Origin: Paraburkholderia hospita
GTDB lineage: Bacteria > Pseudomonadota > Gammaproteobacteria > Burkholderiales > Burkholderiaceae
Direction: 5' to 3'
Length of the DNA: 64,000 bases
Assembly (NCBI RefSeq): GCF_002902965.1
Contig: NZ_CP026107.1
Coordinates: 806,001 to 870,000 of the forward strand
The notes below the pieces were generated by a model. That model had not been told where the DNA came from. It saw only the letters and a program-made list of their open reading frames with translations, and did not search any database. Positions within the stretch are counted from its first letter, which is position 1. Each line of letters opens with the position of its first letter. The position numbers and the translations under genes are program-made. This document shows positions 8,294-17,982 of this stretch, one piece after another.

Positions 8294-9568
8294 ATGAAAC
8301 TCGACTCCTACTGGCTCGACACCGCGCCCGCCGGCATTCAGGTGAGCGAGGGGCCTGTCGAAGGCCATGTCGACGTCGCCGTGATCGGCGGCGGCTTCAC
8401 CGGGTTGTCCGCTGCGTTGGCGCTCGGCAAGCGCGGGGCGTCGGTGGTGGTGCTCGACGCCGGGCGGATCGGCGGCGGCGCATCGGGACGCAACGGCGGC
8501 CAGTGCAACACGGGCGTCGCGCAGGACTATGCGGCGCTGCGCGCGCAGCTGGGTGTCGAGCGCGCGCAGGGTTGTTATCGCGCGTATGCGGCCGCCGTCG
8601 ATACCGTCGAGCGCCTGATCCGCGACGAGCAGATCGATTGCGACTATCTCGCGTCGGGCAAGCTGAAGCTCGCCGCGAAACCGCACCATCTCGCGCATCT
8701 CGAACAGACGGCCGAATTGATCCAGCGTGAAGTCGATCCCCACGTCGAGATCATCACGCAAGACCGGATTCGCAGCGAAGTCGATTCGGACAGTTTTTTC
8801 GGCGGTCTGCTGCAAAAGCGCGGCGGTCAGATGCATATGGGCAAGTTCGCCGCCGGGCTGGCGAACGCGGCAACACGGAATGGCGCGCGGCTATTCGAGC
8901 ACGCAACCGTCACGTCGATCGCGAAGGATCGCGGCGCGTATCGCATCGATTCGGCGCGCGGCACATTGCGCGCGCAGCAGGTGTTGATCGCGACGGGGCC
9001 TTCGCGGCATGGGCCGTTCGGCTGGTATCGACGCAGGCTCGCGCCCGTCGGCTCGTTCATCGTCGTGACGGAGCCGCTGCCCGCGGAACACCTTGCGCGC
9101 CTGCTGCCGCAGCGCCGCTCGTACACGACCAGCCGCCTGATGCACAACTACTTCCGCGTCACGCCCGATTCACGTTTGCTGTTCGGCGGACGCGCGCGCT
9201 TCACCGCTTCCGAGCAGCCATCCGACGCGAAGAGCGGCCGCATCCTGCAAGCGAATCTCGCGGCGACGTTTCCGAGCTTTTCCGACGCGCGCATCGACTA
9301 TTGCTGGGGCGGACTCGTCGATATCACGGCGGACCGTCTGCCGCGTGCCGGTCAGCATGACGGCCTCTACTTTTCGATGGGCTACAGCGGCCACGGCACG
9401 CAGATGTCGACACACATGGGCCAGGTGATGGCCGAGGTGATCGGCGGCAATGCGGCGGCGAACCCGTGGCGCGATTTCGACTGGCCCGCGATTCCGGGAC
9501 ATACGGGCAAGCCGTGGTTCCTGCCGCTCGTCGGCGCGTACTACCAGATCAAAGACGTTTTCTATTGA
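8294..9568 (+). CDS. FAD-dependent oxidoreductase, DAO family (PuuB-like)
   Basis: A 424-residue flavoenzyme of the glycine/D-amino acid oxidase superfamily. The FAD Rossmann motif VAVIGGGFTGLSAALALG lies near residues 28-45, and GASGRNGGQCNTG follows as in gamma-glutamylputrescine oxidase. It would oxidise an amine or amino acid to an imine or aldehyde. It lies 31 nt after the HAD gene and just before a peptide-type ABC importer, so the imported compound is the likely source of its substrate. The exact amine cannot be told from sequence. Confidence 0.85.
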   Translation: MKLDSYWLDTAPAGIQVSEGPVEGHVDVAVIGGGFTGLSAALALGKRGASVVVLDAGRIGGGASGRNGGQCNTGVAQDYAALRAQLGVERAQGCYRAYAAAVDTVERLIRDEQIDCDYLASGKLKLAAKPHHLAHLEQTAELIQREVDPHVEIITQDRIRSEVDSDSFFGGLLQKRGGQMHMGKFAAGLANAATRNGARLFEHATVTSIAKDRGAYRIDSARGTLRAQQVLIATGPSRHGPFGWYRRRLAPVGSFIVVTEPLPAEHLARLLPQRRSYTTSRLMHNYFRVTPDSRLLFGGRARFTASEQPSDAKSGRILQANLAATFPSFSDARIDYCWGGLVDITADRLPRAGQHDGLYFSMGYSGHGTQMSTHMGQVMAEVIGGNAAANPWRDFDWPAIPGHTGKPWFLPLVGAYYQIKDVFY

Positions 9569-9649
9569 CGTTGTTTTCTGACGTCACGCATACAGACAGC
9601 CCGAAGCTGCCGATTGATTTCCCACAAGCCATCTCACGCGGAGAGTTTC

Positions 9650-11272
9650 ATGAGCATCGATAAATCGCCTGAAGCAGTCGCCCATGCCGGCATCCGGCTC
9701 GAAGAGTTGACGCGGCGCGGCGCATCGCGGCGCGAGGTCCTGCGCGCGATGGCGGCGGGCGGACTGATGTCGCTGACGGGCGCAGGCCTGCTCGCGTCCA
9801 GCGGCGCCGCATTCGCGCAGCAGCAGGCTAAGCCGAAGCAGGGCGGCAAGATTCGCGTGGCGACGCAGTCGTCGTCATCGGCCGATACGCTCGACCCCGC
9901 GAAGGGCGCGCTCGGCACCGACTACGTGCGCGCTAACATGTTCTACAACGGCCTGACGGAACTCGATCCGCACCTCGGCGCGAAAATGGCGCTCGCGGAG
10001 TCGCTGGAAACGAAGGACGCGACCGTGTGGGTCGTCAAGCTGCGCAGCGGCGTGCAGTTTCACGACGGCAAGTCGCTCACGCCGAACGACGTGGTCTATT
10101 CGCTGATGCGTCACAAGGACCCGGCCGTTGCCTCGAAAGCGAAGACGCTCGCCGACCAGATCAAGGAAGCGAAGGCGACGGGCCCGAACGAAGTGACGAT
10201 CACACTCGAAGGCGCCAACGCGGACCTGCCTGTGATTCTCGCAACATCGCACTTTCTGATCGTCAAGGACGGCACGACCGACTTCAAGACGGCCGTCGGC
10301 ACGGGGCCGTTCAAGCTCAAGGAGTTTGCGCCGGGGGTGCGCACGGTCGGCGTGCGCAATGAGAAGTACTGGAAGCCCGGCATGCCGCATCTCGACGAGG
10401 TGGAGTTGATCGGCATCGGCGACGAATCGGCGCGTGTGAACGCGCTGCTTTCCGGCGACGTGCAACTGATCAATGCCGTCAGCCCGCGTTCGACGGCGCG
10501 TATCAAGGGCACGCCCGGCTTCTCGGTGCTCGAGACGAAGACAGGCCAGTACACGGATCTGATCATGCGCGACGAAGGCGGCATCACGGGCACCGCGGAC
10601 TTCCGCCGTGGCCTGACGCACCTGATGGATCGCGAGCAGATTCGCCGCGCAGTGTTCCTCGGCTATGGATCGATCGGCAACGACCAGCCTATCGACCCGA
10701 CCAACAAGTACTACCTGAAGGGCCTGCCGCAACGCCCGTTCGATCCGGAGAAAGCGAAGTTCTACTTCCAGAAGGCGAAGCTCGGCAACGCGCCCGTGCA
10801 GCTCTACGCATCGCCCGCCGCCGAAGGTTCCGTCGAAATGGCGATGCTGCTGCAACAGGTCGCACCGCAAGCGGGCCTGAACCTGCAGGTAGTGCGCGTG
10901 CCGTCCGACGGCTACTGGTCGAACCATTGGATGAAGCACCCGCTCGGCTACGGCAACATCAACGCGCGCCCGAGCGCCGACGTGCTGTTCACGCAGTTCT
11001 TCAAGTCGGATGCGCCGTGGAACGAAGCGAACTGGAAGAATCCGAAGTTCGACCAGATGCTGGTCGCCGCGCGCGGCGAGCCGGACGACGCGAAGCGCAA
11101 GCAGATCTACGGCGACATGCAGCAGCTCGTGCACGATGACGGTGGCATCGGCATTCCGATGTTCCAGAGTTCGCTCGACGCACACTCGTCGAAGCTCAAG
11201 GGTCTGGGCTCGATTCCGCTCGCGGGCCTGATGGGCTTCATGTTCGCGGAGAACGTCTGGCTCGAAGCGTGA
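9650..11272 (+). CDS. ABC transporter substrate-binding protein, DppA/OppA family
   Basis: A 540-residue periplasmic binding protein. A twin-arginine-like leader (RRGASRREVLRAM, then a hydrophobic stretch ending AAFAQQ) points to Tat export. The mature part follows the family 5 pattern (GLTELDP, LRSGVQFHDGKSLTPNDVVYSL). ATG 9650 is chosen because ggagag precedes it and it opens the signal region. It is followed by two permeases and a fused ATPase, giving a complete Dpp-like importer for a peptide, opine or other amino-compound. Confidence 0.9.
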   Translation: MSIDKSPEAVAHAGIRLEELTRRGASRREVLRAMAAGGLMSLTGAGLLASSGAAFAQQQAKPKQGGKIRVATQSSSSADTLDPAKGALGTDYVRANMFYNGLTELDPHLGAKMALAESLETKDATVWVVKLRSGVQFHDGKSLTPNDVVYSLMRHKDPAVASKAKTLADQIKEAKATGPNEVTITLEGANADLPVILATSHFLIVKDGTTDFKTAVGTGPFKLKEFAPGVRTVGVRNEKYWKPGMPHLDEVELIGIGDESARVNALLSGDVQLINAVSPRSTARIKGTPGFSVLETKTGQYTDLIMRDEGGITGTADFRRGLTHLMDREQIRRAVFLGYGSIGNDQPIDPTNKYYLKGLPQRPFDPEKAKFYFQKAKLGNAPVQLYASPAAEGSVEMAMLLQQVAPQAGLNLQVVRVPSDGYWSNHWMKHPLGYGNINARPSADVLFTQFFKSDAPWNEANWKNPKFDQMLVAARGEPDDAKRKQIYGDMQQLVHDDGGIGIPMFQSSLDAHSSKLKGLGSIPLAGLMGFMFAENVWLEA

Positions 11273-11339
11273 GCATGCCTTGCCACTGCGCGCGCCGCCG
11301 AAAGGCGGCGCGCGGTTTCAACGAAGGAGGCGATATCCG

Positions 11340-12296
11340 ATGAAAGCCCACGCGCAACGACTCATCGCCGCGCGCCTCGGTCTCGCGCTGCTCACGCTGC
11401 TGCTGGTGTCGGCGATCGTGTTCGCGATCACGGGCCTGCTGCCGGGCGACGCAGCGCAACAGGCGCTCGGCCAGGCGGCGACGCCCGAACAGGTCGCGGC
11501 CCTGCGCCATCAGTTCGGCCTCGATCAGCCCGCGCTGCAGCGTTACTTTCAATGGCTCATGCATGTCGTGAGCGGCAACTTCGGCACATCGCTGTCGAAC
11601 AACCTGCCCGTCAGCGAACTGATCTCGACGCGCCTGCCCAACTCGCTGGTGCTGGCGGGATTGACGACGCTGGTATCGGTGCCCGTCGCGCTTTTCATCG
11701 GCATTCTGTCGGCGATGTATCGCGGCTCGCTGCTCGACCGCGCGCTCAACGTGCTGACGCTGTCGACGGTGGCTGTGCCCGAGTTCCTGATCGCGACCAT
11801 CGCCGTGCTGATTTTCGCGGTGAAGCTGCGCTGGCTGCCGGCGCTGTCGTATCTGTCCGAGGTGACGTCGTTCGGCGCGCTGCTGCGTATCTACGCGATG
11901 CCCGTGATGACACTGTGCTGCGTGATCGTCGCACAGATGGCGCGCATGACGCGCGCCGCGGTGCTCGATCAGTTGAATGCTTCATATGTCGAGATGGCGT
12001 TACTCAAGGGCGCGTCGCCGATGCGCATTGTGTTGCGCCACGTGCTGCCCAACACGATCGGCCCGATCGCCAACGCCGTTGCGTTGAGCCTGTCGTATCT
12101 GTTCGGCGGCGTGGTGATCGTCGAGTCGATCTTCAACTATCCGGGTCTTGCGAGCCTGATGGTCGACGCCGTCACGAATCGCGACATGCCGCTCGTGCAG
12201 GGCTGCGTGATGGTGTTCTGCGCGGCGTATCTCGCGCTCGTACTGATCGCCGACCTGTGTCAAATCATCTCCAACCCGAGGCTGCGTCAACGATGA
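11340..12296 (+). CDS. ABC transporter permease, DppB family
   Basis: A 318-residue inner-membrane permease. The first helix (LGLALLTLLLVSAIVFAITGLLPGD) is the family signature, and the EAA loop is around EMALLKGASPMRIVLRHVLPN. ATG 11340 follows an aaggagg site. The stop overlaps the next permease by ATGA, indicating translational coupling. It pairs with the product at 12293 to form the membrane channel. Confidence 0.92.
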   Translation: MKAHAQRLIAARLGLALLTLLLVSAIVFAITGLLPGDAAQQALGQAATPEQVAALRHQFGLDQPALQRYFQWLMHVVSGNFGTSLSNNLPVSELISTRLPNSLVLAGLTTLVSVPVALFIGILSAMYRGSLLDRALNVLTLSTVAVPEFLIATIAVLIFAVKLRWLPALSYLSEVTSFGALLRIYAMPVMTLCCVIVAQMARMTRAAVLDQLNASYVEMALLKGASPMRIVLRHVLPNTIGPIANAVALSLSYLFGGVVIVESIFNYPGLASLMVDAVTNRDMPLVQGCVMVFCAAYLALVLIADLCQIISNPRLRQR

Positions 12297-13249
12297 ACCG
12301 ACCCGCCACACCTCATGCAACGACCGTTCTCTACGCGGTGCCCGACGAAGACGGCAAGCTTTGCGCCGACGCCGTGCAGGAAACGCCCGTTGAAACGCAA
12401 GTCGCCACGTGCGGCCCACTGCGCCGCTTCGTGAAGCGCTCTTCGGCGCTCGGCCTGATCGGTCTTGCGATCGTCGTGTTCTGGCTCTGCGTCGCGTTCT
12501 TCGGGCCGCTCGTTGCGCCGTACAAGGGCGGCGCGGTGACGTCGACGGAAATCTTCGGCCTGTATAGCGCGGCGCATCCGCTCGGCACCGATTACCTGGG
12601 CCGCGACATGCTGAGCCGCGTGCTGTACGGCACGCAATACACGGTCGGGCTGGCGCTCGCATCGACGTTGCTCGCCAGTTGCATCGGCACGTTCTTCGGC
12701 CTCGTGGCGGCCGTGTCCGGGCGCTGGGTCGATGAAATTCTCAGCCGTCTGTTCGACGCGCTGATTTCGATTCCGAGCAAGGTGCTCGCGCTCGTCGTGA
12801 TCGCCGCGTTCGGCTCGTCGGTGCCGATGCTGATCATGGTCGCCGCGCTCGCCTACATTCCCGGCGCGTTTCGGATCTCGCGCTCGCTCGCCGTCAATCT
12901 GATGACGCTCGAATACGTGCAGGTCGCGAAGGCGCGCGGCGAAGGGCTGTTCTACATCGCGCGCGTCGAAGTGCTGCCCAACATGATTCACCCGATGCTC
13001 GCGGACTTTGGTTTGCGCTTCGTGTTCATCGTGCTGTTGCTGAGCGGCCTGAGCTTTCTCGGCCTCGGCGTGCAGCCGCCGAACGCCGACTGGGGCTCAC
13101 TGGTGCGCGAAAACATCGGTGGTCTCTCGGAAGGCGCGCCCGCCGTGCTGATGCCCGCCGTCGCGATTGCGACGCTGACGGTTGGCGTGAATCTGCTGAT
13201 CGACAGCCTGCGTCGTCATGGCGCGCGTGCTCACGGAGGCGCTAAATGA
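12293..13249 (+). CDS. ABC transporter permease, DppC family
   Basis: A 318-residue permease with the DppC/OppC N-terminal extension and a hydrophobic segment LGLIGLAIVVFWLCVAFFGP. The HPLGTDYLGRDMLSRVLYGT stretch is characteristic, and the EAA loop is YVQVAKARGEGLFYIARVEVLPN. The start overlaps the DppB-like stop and the stop overlaps the ATPase start, both by ATGA. Confidence 0.92.
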   Translation: MNRPATPHATTVLYAVPDEDGKLCADAVQETPVETQVATCGPLRRFVKRSSALGLIGLAIVVFWLCVAFFGPLVAPYKGGAVTSTEIFGLYSAAHPLGTDYLGRDMLSRVLYGTQYTVGLALASTLLASCIGTFFGLVAAVSGRWVDEILSRLFDALISIPSKVLALVVIAAFGSSVPMLIMVAALAYIPGAFRISRSLAVNLMTLEYVQVAKARGEGLFYIARVEVLPNMIHPMLADFGLRFVFIVLLLSGLSFLGLGVQPPNADWGSLVRENIGGLSEGAPAVLMPAVAIATLTVGVNLLIDSLRRHGARAHGGAK

Positions 13250-15075
13250 ACATGATCGAAGTGAAAGGCCTGCGCGTGGTCGCGGGCACGGCGCCCGACC
13301 CTGTCGTCGAAATCGTGAAGGGCGTCGACTTCACCGTGAAGAAAGGCGAAGTGCTCGCGCTGATCGGCGAGTCGGGCTCGGGCAAGACGACGATCGCGCT
13401 GTCGCTGCTCGGTCACGCGCGCGGCGGATGCTCGATTGCGGGTGGCTCGGTGAAGATCGGCGGCGTGGACGTGCTGTCGCTCGACGAGAAAGGCCGGCGG
13501 GCGTTGCGCTCGCGCACGGTGGCTTATGTTGCGCAGAGTGCGTCGGCAGGCTTCAATCCGGCGCGCACGATCATGGATCAGGTGACGGAACCCGCGCTGC
13601 TGCACAAGCTGATGACGCCCGCCGCCGCGCGCACGAAGGCCGTCGATCTGTTCCGCGCGCTCGCGCTGCCCGCGCCGGAGACGATCGGCGCGCGCTATCC
13701 GCACCAGGTGTCGGGCGGGCAGTTGCAGCGCTTGATGGCGGCCATGGCGTTGATTACCGATCCTGCCGTCGTCGTGTTCGACGAACCGACCACGGCGCTC
13801 GATGTCACCACGCAGATCGAAGTGCTCGCCGCGTTCAAGAAGGTGATTCGCGAACTGGGCACAACAGCCGTGTACGTGTCGCACGATCTGGCCGTGGTCG
13901 CGCAGATGGCGGACCGCATCGTCGTGCTCAACGGCGGCACAGTGCGCGAGAACGGCACGACGGCACAAGTGCTCGATGCGCCCGCCGATGAATACACTCG
14001 GCAACTGCTCGCGGCGACAATGCGTCCGGAGCCCGAGCTTGTGTCGAACATCGCGAACGATCCGCCGCCGCTGCTCGAAATCCGCAATCTGAGCGCGGGC
14101 TACGGACGTATCGATGCGAACGGCGTGCCCGCCGTGCGCGTCCTCGACGACGTGAGCCTGAAGATCGTACGCGGCAGCACGCTCGGCGTGATCGGCGAGT
14201 CGGGATCGGGAAAGACGACGCTTGCGCGCGTGGTGGCGGGACTGGTGGATCGGGCGCGCGGCGATGTATTGCTCGATGGCAAGCCGCTGCCGGCAAAGCT
14301 CTCCGAACGCACACTCGATCAATACCGGCGCGTGCAGATCGTGTTCCAGAACGCGGACACGGCGCTCAATCCGAGCCGCACGATCGCCGACATTCTTGCG
14401 CGGCCGATGAACTTCTATCACGGCTTGCGCGGTGCTGCCGCGCAGAAGCGCATGCTCGAACTGCTCGATCTGGTGAAGCTGCCGGCATCGGTGGCGAAGC
14501 GTCAGCCGGGCGGTCTGTCGGGCGGACAGAAACAGCGCGTGAACCTGGCGCGCGCGCTCGCCGCGAACCCGGCGCTGATTCTCTGCGACGAAGTGACGTC
14601 CGCGCTCGATACCGTGGTCGGCGCGGCGATCCTCGATCTGCTCGGAGAATTGCGGCGCGAACTGGGCGTGTCGTACATGTTCATCAGCCACGACATTTCG
14701 ACCGTGCGCGCGATCTGCGACGAAGTGATCGTGCTGTACGCCGGGCAATGCGTCGAAGCGGGCCAGCGCGATGCGTTGTCGGCGCCGCCGTATCACCCGT
14801 ACACGGGCTTGTTGATCGATTCTGTGCCTGCGTTGCGGCCAGGCTGGCTCGACTCGCGGCGCGCGCTCACAGCGGGCGCATTGCCCGAAATGGGGCCCGC
14901 CGGTGATTCGCACGAGCTGTGCAGTTTCCGCGCACGGTGTACGGCGCGCATCGACGGCAAGTGCAATGTCACGCCACCTTCGATGAAGAAGCTGCCATCG
15001 GGCGCGGAGATTCGCTGCCATCACACGGCTGCTGACCTGACCCGCATGCAGACGGCCGATACGGTGGCGGCATGA
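13246..15075 (+). CDS. Fused dipeptide-type ABC ATPase (DppD-DppF fusion)
   Basis: A 609-residue protein with two complete nucleotide-binding domains. Domain 1 has Walker A GESGSGKTT at 41-49, signature VSGGQLQRL and Walker B VVVFDEPTTALD. Domain 2 has Walker A GESGSGKTT near 317, signature LSGGQKQRV and Walker B LILCDEVTSALD. The C-terminus holds the Cys-rich oligopeptide-transporter extension (LCSFRARCTARIDGKC). One chain therefore supplies both ATPase subunits of the importer. It overlaps the next gene by ATGA. Confidence 0.92.
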   Translation: MNMIEVKGLRVVAGTAPDPVVEIVKGVDFTVKKGEVLALIGESGSGKTTIALSLLGHARGGCSIAGGSVKIGGVDVLSLDEKGRRALRSRTVAYVAQSASAGFNPARTIMDQVTEPALLHKLMTPAAARTKAVDLFRALALPAPETIGARYPHQVSGGQLQRLMAAMALITDPAVVVFDEPTTALDVTTQIEVLAAFKKVIRELGTTAVYVSHDLAVVAQMADRIVVLNGGTVRENGTTAQVLDAPADEYTRQLLAATMRPEPELVSNIANDPPPLLEIRNLSAGYGRIDANGVPAVRVLDDVSLKIVRGSTLGVIGESGSGKTTLARVVAGLVDRARGDVLLDGKPLPAKLSERTLDQYRRVQIVFQNADTALNPSRTIADILARPMNFYHGLRGAAAQKRMLELLDLVKLPASVAKRQPGGLSGGQKQRVNLARALAANPALILCDEVTSALDTVVGAAILDLLGELRRELGVSYMFISHDISTVRAICDEVIVLYAGQCVEAGQRDALSAPPYHPYTGLLIDSVPALRPGWLDSRRALTAGALPEMGPAGDSHELCSFRARCTARIDGKCNVTPPSMKKLPSGAEIRCHHTAADLTRMQTADTVAA

Positions 15076-15392
15076 ATGCGCGCTTCGTGAGAGTGGCGGA
15101 GACGGGGCGCAAGACCTTCGACATCACCGTCGACGGCATCGTCACCCAAGCGGCTGAAGGCGACACGCTGATGGTCGCGCTGCTGACCGCGCACGACACG
15201 CTGCGCGATTCCGAATTCGGCGACGGCCGCCGTGCGGGCTTCTGCCTGATGGGCGCGTGCCAGGACTGCTGGGTGTGGACCGCGCAAGGCGAGCGCGTGC
15301 GGGCCTGCACGACGCCCGCTGCGCCGGGCATGTCGATTGTGACGCGCATCGCGCTTGCCGGGGAGGGCGTATGGCCGCGCATCGGGACGTGA
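15072..15392 (+). CDS. (2Fe-2S)-binding small subunit of heteromeric flavin dehydrogenase
   Basis: A 106-residue plant-type ferredoxin-like subunit. Cysteines at C58, C63, C66 and C79 (GFCLMGACQDCWVW then VRAC) form the usual 2Fe-2S pattern. Such proteins are the small subunit (HcnA, LhpF) of heteromeric amine or opine dehydrogenases. It overlaps the next gene by 22 nt, and the following two genes encode the other two expected subunits. Confidence 0.85.
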   Translation: MNARFVRVAETGRKTFDITVDGIVTQAAEGDTLMVALLTAHDTLRDSEFGDGRRAGFCLMGACQDCWVWTAQGERVRACTTPAAPGMSIVTRIALAGEGVWPRIGT

Positions 15393-16810
15393 AGCAACCG
15401 AAGGTGATCGTGATCGGCGCGGGGCCAGCGGGCGTGCGCGCCGCGCAGGCGCTCGTCGAAGCGGGGCTGCGTCCTTTGGTTATCGATGAAGGACGTCGTG
15501 ACGGTGGGCAGATTTATCGGCGTCAGCCGGAAGGTTTCTCGCGCTCGTATGAAATGCTGTATGGGACGGAGGCGGCGCGGGCCGCGTCGCTGCATCGCGA
15601 CTTCGATGCATTGCGTGCGCAGATCGACTATCTGCCCGACACGCTCGTGTGGAATATCGGGGCGAAGGCGGTGCATGTCGTCAGCGGTACGCGTCATGAC
15701 GAACTCGCATTCGATTCGCTGATCATTTGCAGTGGCGCGACCGACCGGCTGATGCCCGTGCCGGGCTGGCATCATGCGGGCACGTTCAGCCTTGGCGGCG
15801 CGCAGGTCGCGTTGAAATCGCAGGGCTGCGCGGTGGGCGCGCGGACCGTGGTGATGGGCACGGGGCCGCTGCTTTATCTGGTGGCCGCGCAATACGTGAA
15901 GGCGGGTGCGACGGTGGGCGCCGTGCTCGATACATCGACACTAGCGCAGCGCGCGCGCGCGTTGCCTCAATTGCTCGCGATACCCACGACGCTGCGCAAG
16001 GGCATTGCATTGATGAGTGTGCTGCGCCGCGCGCGCGTGCCTGTTCATCGCGGCGTGACGCCCGTTGCAATCGACGGTTCACCCGAGCATGGCGTGACGG
16101 GCGTGCGCGTGAAACTTGCCAACGGCGCGACACTCGACGTGAAGTGCGACGCCGTTGCTCTCGGCTATCACTTGCGCGCCGAAACGCAGCTTGCTGATCT
16201 CGCCGGCTGCGAATTCCGTTTCGATCACGCGACGCAAACGTGGCTTCCGCATATCGACGCGGATGGCCGCAGCAGCGTTGCGGGCGTCTATCTGGCGGGC
16301 GATGGCGCGCGCGTGCGCGGCGCCGATGCAGCGGAACGCGCGGGGCGGCTTGCTGCGCTGGCGGCGTTGCGTGACGCGGGCATCGAGCGCGAAGGCACTG
16401 AAGGATTGCGCGCCGAACTCGCGCGCTATACGCGTTTTGCGGCGGGCTTGCGGGCGGCGTTTCCGTGGCCTGCGCGCTTCGCGGCCGTGCTGCCCGACGA
16501 GACCATCGTGTGTCGCTGCGAAGCGATCACGGCGGGCGAATTGCGGCGCGTGGTACGCGAGATGGGCGCCAAAGAAGCAAACCGTGCGAAGGCGTTTTCG
16601 CGCGTCGGCATGGGCCGTTGCCAGGGGCGTTTCTGCGCGCATGCCGGCGCGGAAGTGATTGCAGCCGAGGCGCGCGTGCCGCTCGAAGCCGTCGGACGTT
16701 TGCGCGGGCAGGCGCCCGTCAAGCCGCTGCCGATGGCGCTGGTATCGACGTGTGCGGTCTCGCGTGATGCAGAAGAAGCCGACACATGCGCACAGGAGTT
16801 CAACGAATGA
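15371..16810 (+). CDS. NAD(P)/FAD oxidoreductase with C-terminal BFD-like [2Fe-2S] domain (HcnB/LhpE type)
   Basis: About 479 residues. An N-terminal FAD motif VIVIGAGPAGVRAAQAL is followed by a second dinucleotide site around VVMGTGPLLYLVAAQYV. The C-terminal domain has the BFD-like cluster ligands C381, C383, C417 and C422 (VCRCEAI and GRCQGRFC). This is the architecture of the electron-transfer subunit of opine oxidase, hydrogen cyanide synthase and D-hydroxyproline dehydrogenase. ATG 15371 is chosen because it leads straight into the FAD motif. The stop overlaps the next start by ATGA. Confidence 0.85.
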   Translation: MAAHRDVKQPKVIVIGAGPAGVRAAQALVEAGLRPLVIDEGRRDGGQIYRRQPEGFSRSYEMLYGTEAARAASLHRDFDALRAQIDYLPDTLVWNIGAKAVHVVSGTRHDELAFDSLIICSGATDRLMPVPGWHHAGTFSLGGAQVALKSQGCAVGARTVVMGTGPLLYLVAAQYVKAGATVGAVLDTSTLAQRARALPQLLAIPTTLRKGIALMSVLRRARVPVHRGVTPVAIDGSPEHGVTGVRVKLANGATLDVKCDAVALGYHLRAETQLADLAGCEFRFDHATQTWLPHIDADGRSSVAGVYLAGDGARVRGADAAERAGRLAALAALRDAGIEREGTEGLRAELARYTRFAAGLRAAFPWPARFAAVLPDETIVCRCEAITAGELRRVVREMGAKEANRAKAFSRVGMGRCQGRFCAHAGAEVIAAEARVPLEAVGRLRGQAPVKPLPMALVSTCAVSRDAEEADTCAQEFNE

Positions 16811-17982
16811 GTGATCGTGCCGATGTGATCGTGATCGGTGGCGGGATCGTCGGGACGTCGACGGCGTTTTTCTTGCGGCGCAGACAGCGTTCGGTGATTC
16901 TGCTTGAGCGCGGATTGACGGGGCAACAGGCGAGCGGCGTCAACTTCGGCGGCGTGCGCCGCCAGGGGCGCGCGCTGACCCAACTCGCGATGTCCAATCG
17001 CGCGCTCGATACGTGGCGGCGTTCGAAAGAGCTGCTTGGCGAAGACGTCGAGTTTCTGCCGTCCGGGCATACGCGAGTCTGCTATCACGCGCACGACGCC
17101 GAGTACTTTCATCGCTATGCAGCCGAGGCGCGCGCGTACGGTCTCGATCTCGAAGTGCTGGACGGCCCGGCGATGTTTCGGCGCTTTCCGTTTTTGGGCC
17201 GCGAAGTATTGGCGGCGTCCATATCGCCGCTCGATGGGCATGCGAATCCGCGTCTTGCGGCGCCCGCGTTCGGGCGTGCGGCTGGGCGTCTTGGGGCGCG
17301 CATCGTGGAGAACACGGAGATTGTGCGCGTCGAGAAAGAGGCGGGTGGTTTTCGTGTCGAGAGCGCGTCGGGCGATGTGTATCGCGCGGAACAGGTGTTG
17401 ATTTGTGCGGGCGCTTGGGCGAATGCGCTGTCGATGCAATTCGGCGAGCCGGTGCCACTCGTCGCGCGTGGGCCGCAAATGGCTGTTACGGAGCCGGTTC
17501 CGTATGTGTTCGGGGCATCGATGGGTGTTTATACGTCGATCAAGGAAGAGAGTGTCTATTTCCGGCAGATTCCGCGCGGCAATATCGTGCTGGGTGGCGG
17601 CCCTGCTGGTCCCGCCGATGCCGTGACGTGCCGCGCTTCGGTGCTGCCGGAGAACACGGTGCAGCAGATGGCGCAGTTTCGTCGGCTCGTGCCTGCGCTC
17701 GCGGCGTTGCATGTGATACGGGTGTGGAGCGGCGTCGAAAGCTATTTGCCGGATTCTGAGCCGGTGATTGGGGCGAGTTCTACGACCGATGGTCTTTTCT
17801 ATGCGTTTGGTTTTTGCGGATCGGGGTTTCAGATTGGGCCGGGGGTAGGTGAGACGCTGGCCGAACTGATCGGTACGGGCAGCACGCCGATTGCGTTGGA
17901 TGCGTTTTCGATTGGGCGGTTTGGGAATGGTATGTCTTTGCAGGCTGCACCTGCTTCTGCTTCGTTTGAGGCTTCTTCATGA
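16807..17982 (+). CDS. DAO-family catalytic subunit of heteromeric dehydrogenase (HcnC/LhpB type)
   Basis: A 391-residue flavoenzyme with the FAD motif DVIVIGGGIVGTSTAFFL near its N-terminus and a C-terminal GLFYAFGFCGSGFQIGPGVG segment that closes the FAD site in the DAO family. An AGGAG site precedes ATG 16807. With the two preceding genes it completes an alpha-beta-gamma flavin dehydrogenase that would pass electrons to the respiratory chain. Candidate substrates are an opine, D-hydroxyproline or another secondary amine. Confidence 0.85.
   Translation: MSDRADVIVIGGGIVGTSTAFFLRRRQRSVILLERGLTGQQASGVNFGGVRRQGRALTQLAMSNRALDTWRRSKELLGEDVEFLPSGHTRVCYHAHDAEYFHRYAAEARAYGLDLEVLDGPAMFRRFPFLGREVLAASISPLDGHANPRLAAPAFGRAAGRLGARIVENTEIVRVEKEAGGFRVESASGDVYRAEQVLICAGAWANALSMQFGEPVPLVARGPQMAVTEPVPYVFGASMGVYTSIKEESVYFRQIPRGNIVLGGGPAGPADAVTCRASVLPENTVQQMAQFRRLVPALAALHVIRVWSGVESYLPDSEPVIGASSTTDGLFYAFGFCGSGFQIGPGVGETLAELIGTGSTPIALDAFSIGRFGNGMSLQAAPASASFEASS

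Noticed and set aside
13231..15024. 597-codon frame antisense to the fused ABC ATPase
   Set aside because: High-GC third-position shadow of a clear gene. It is Arg/His-rich without domains.
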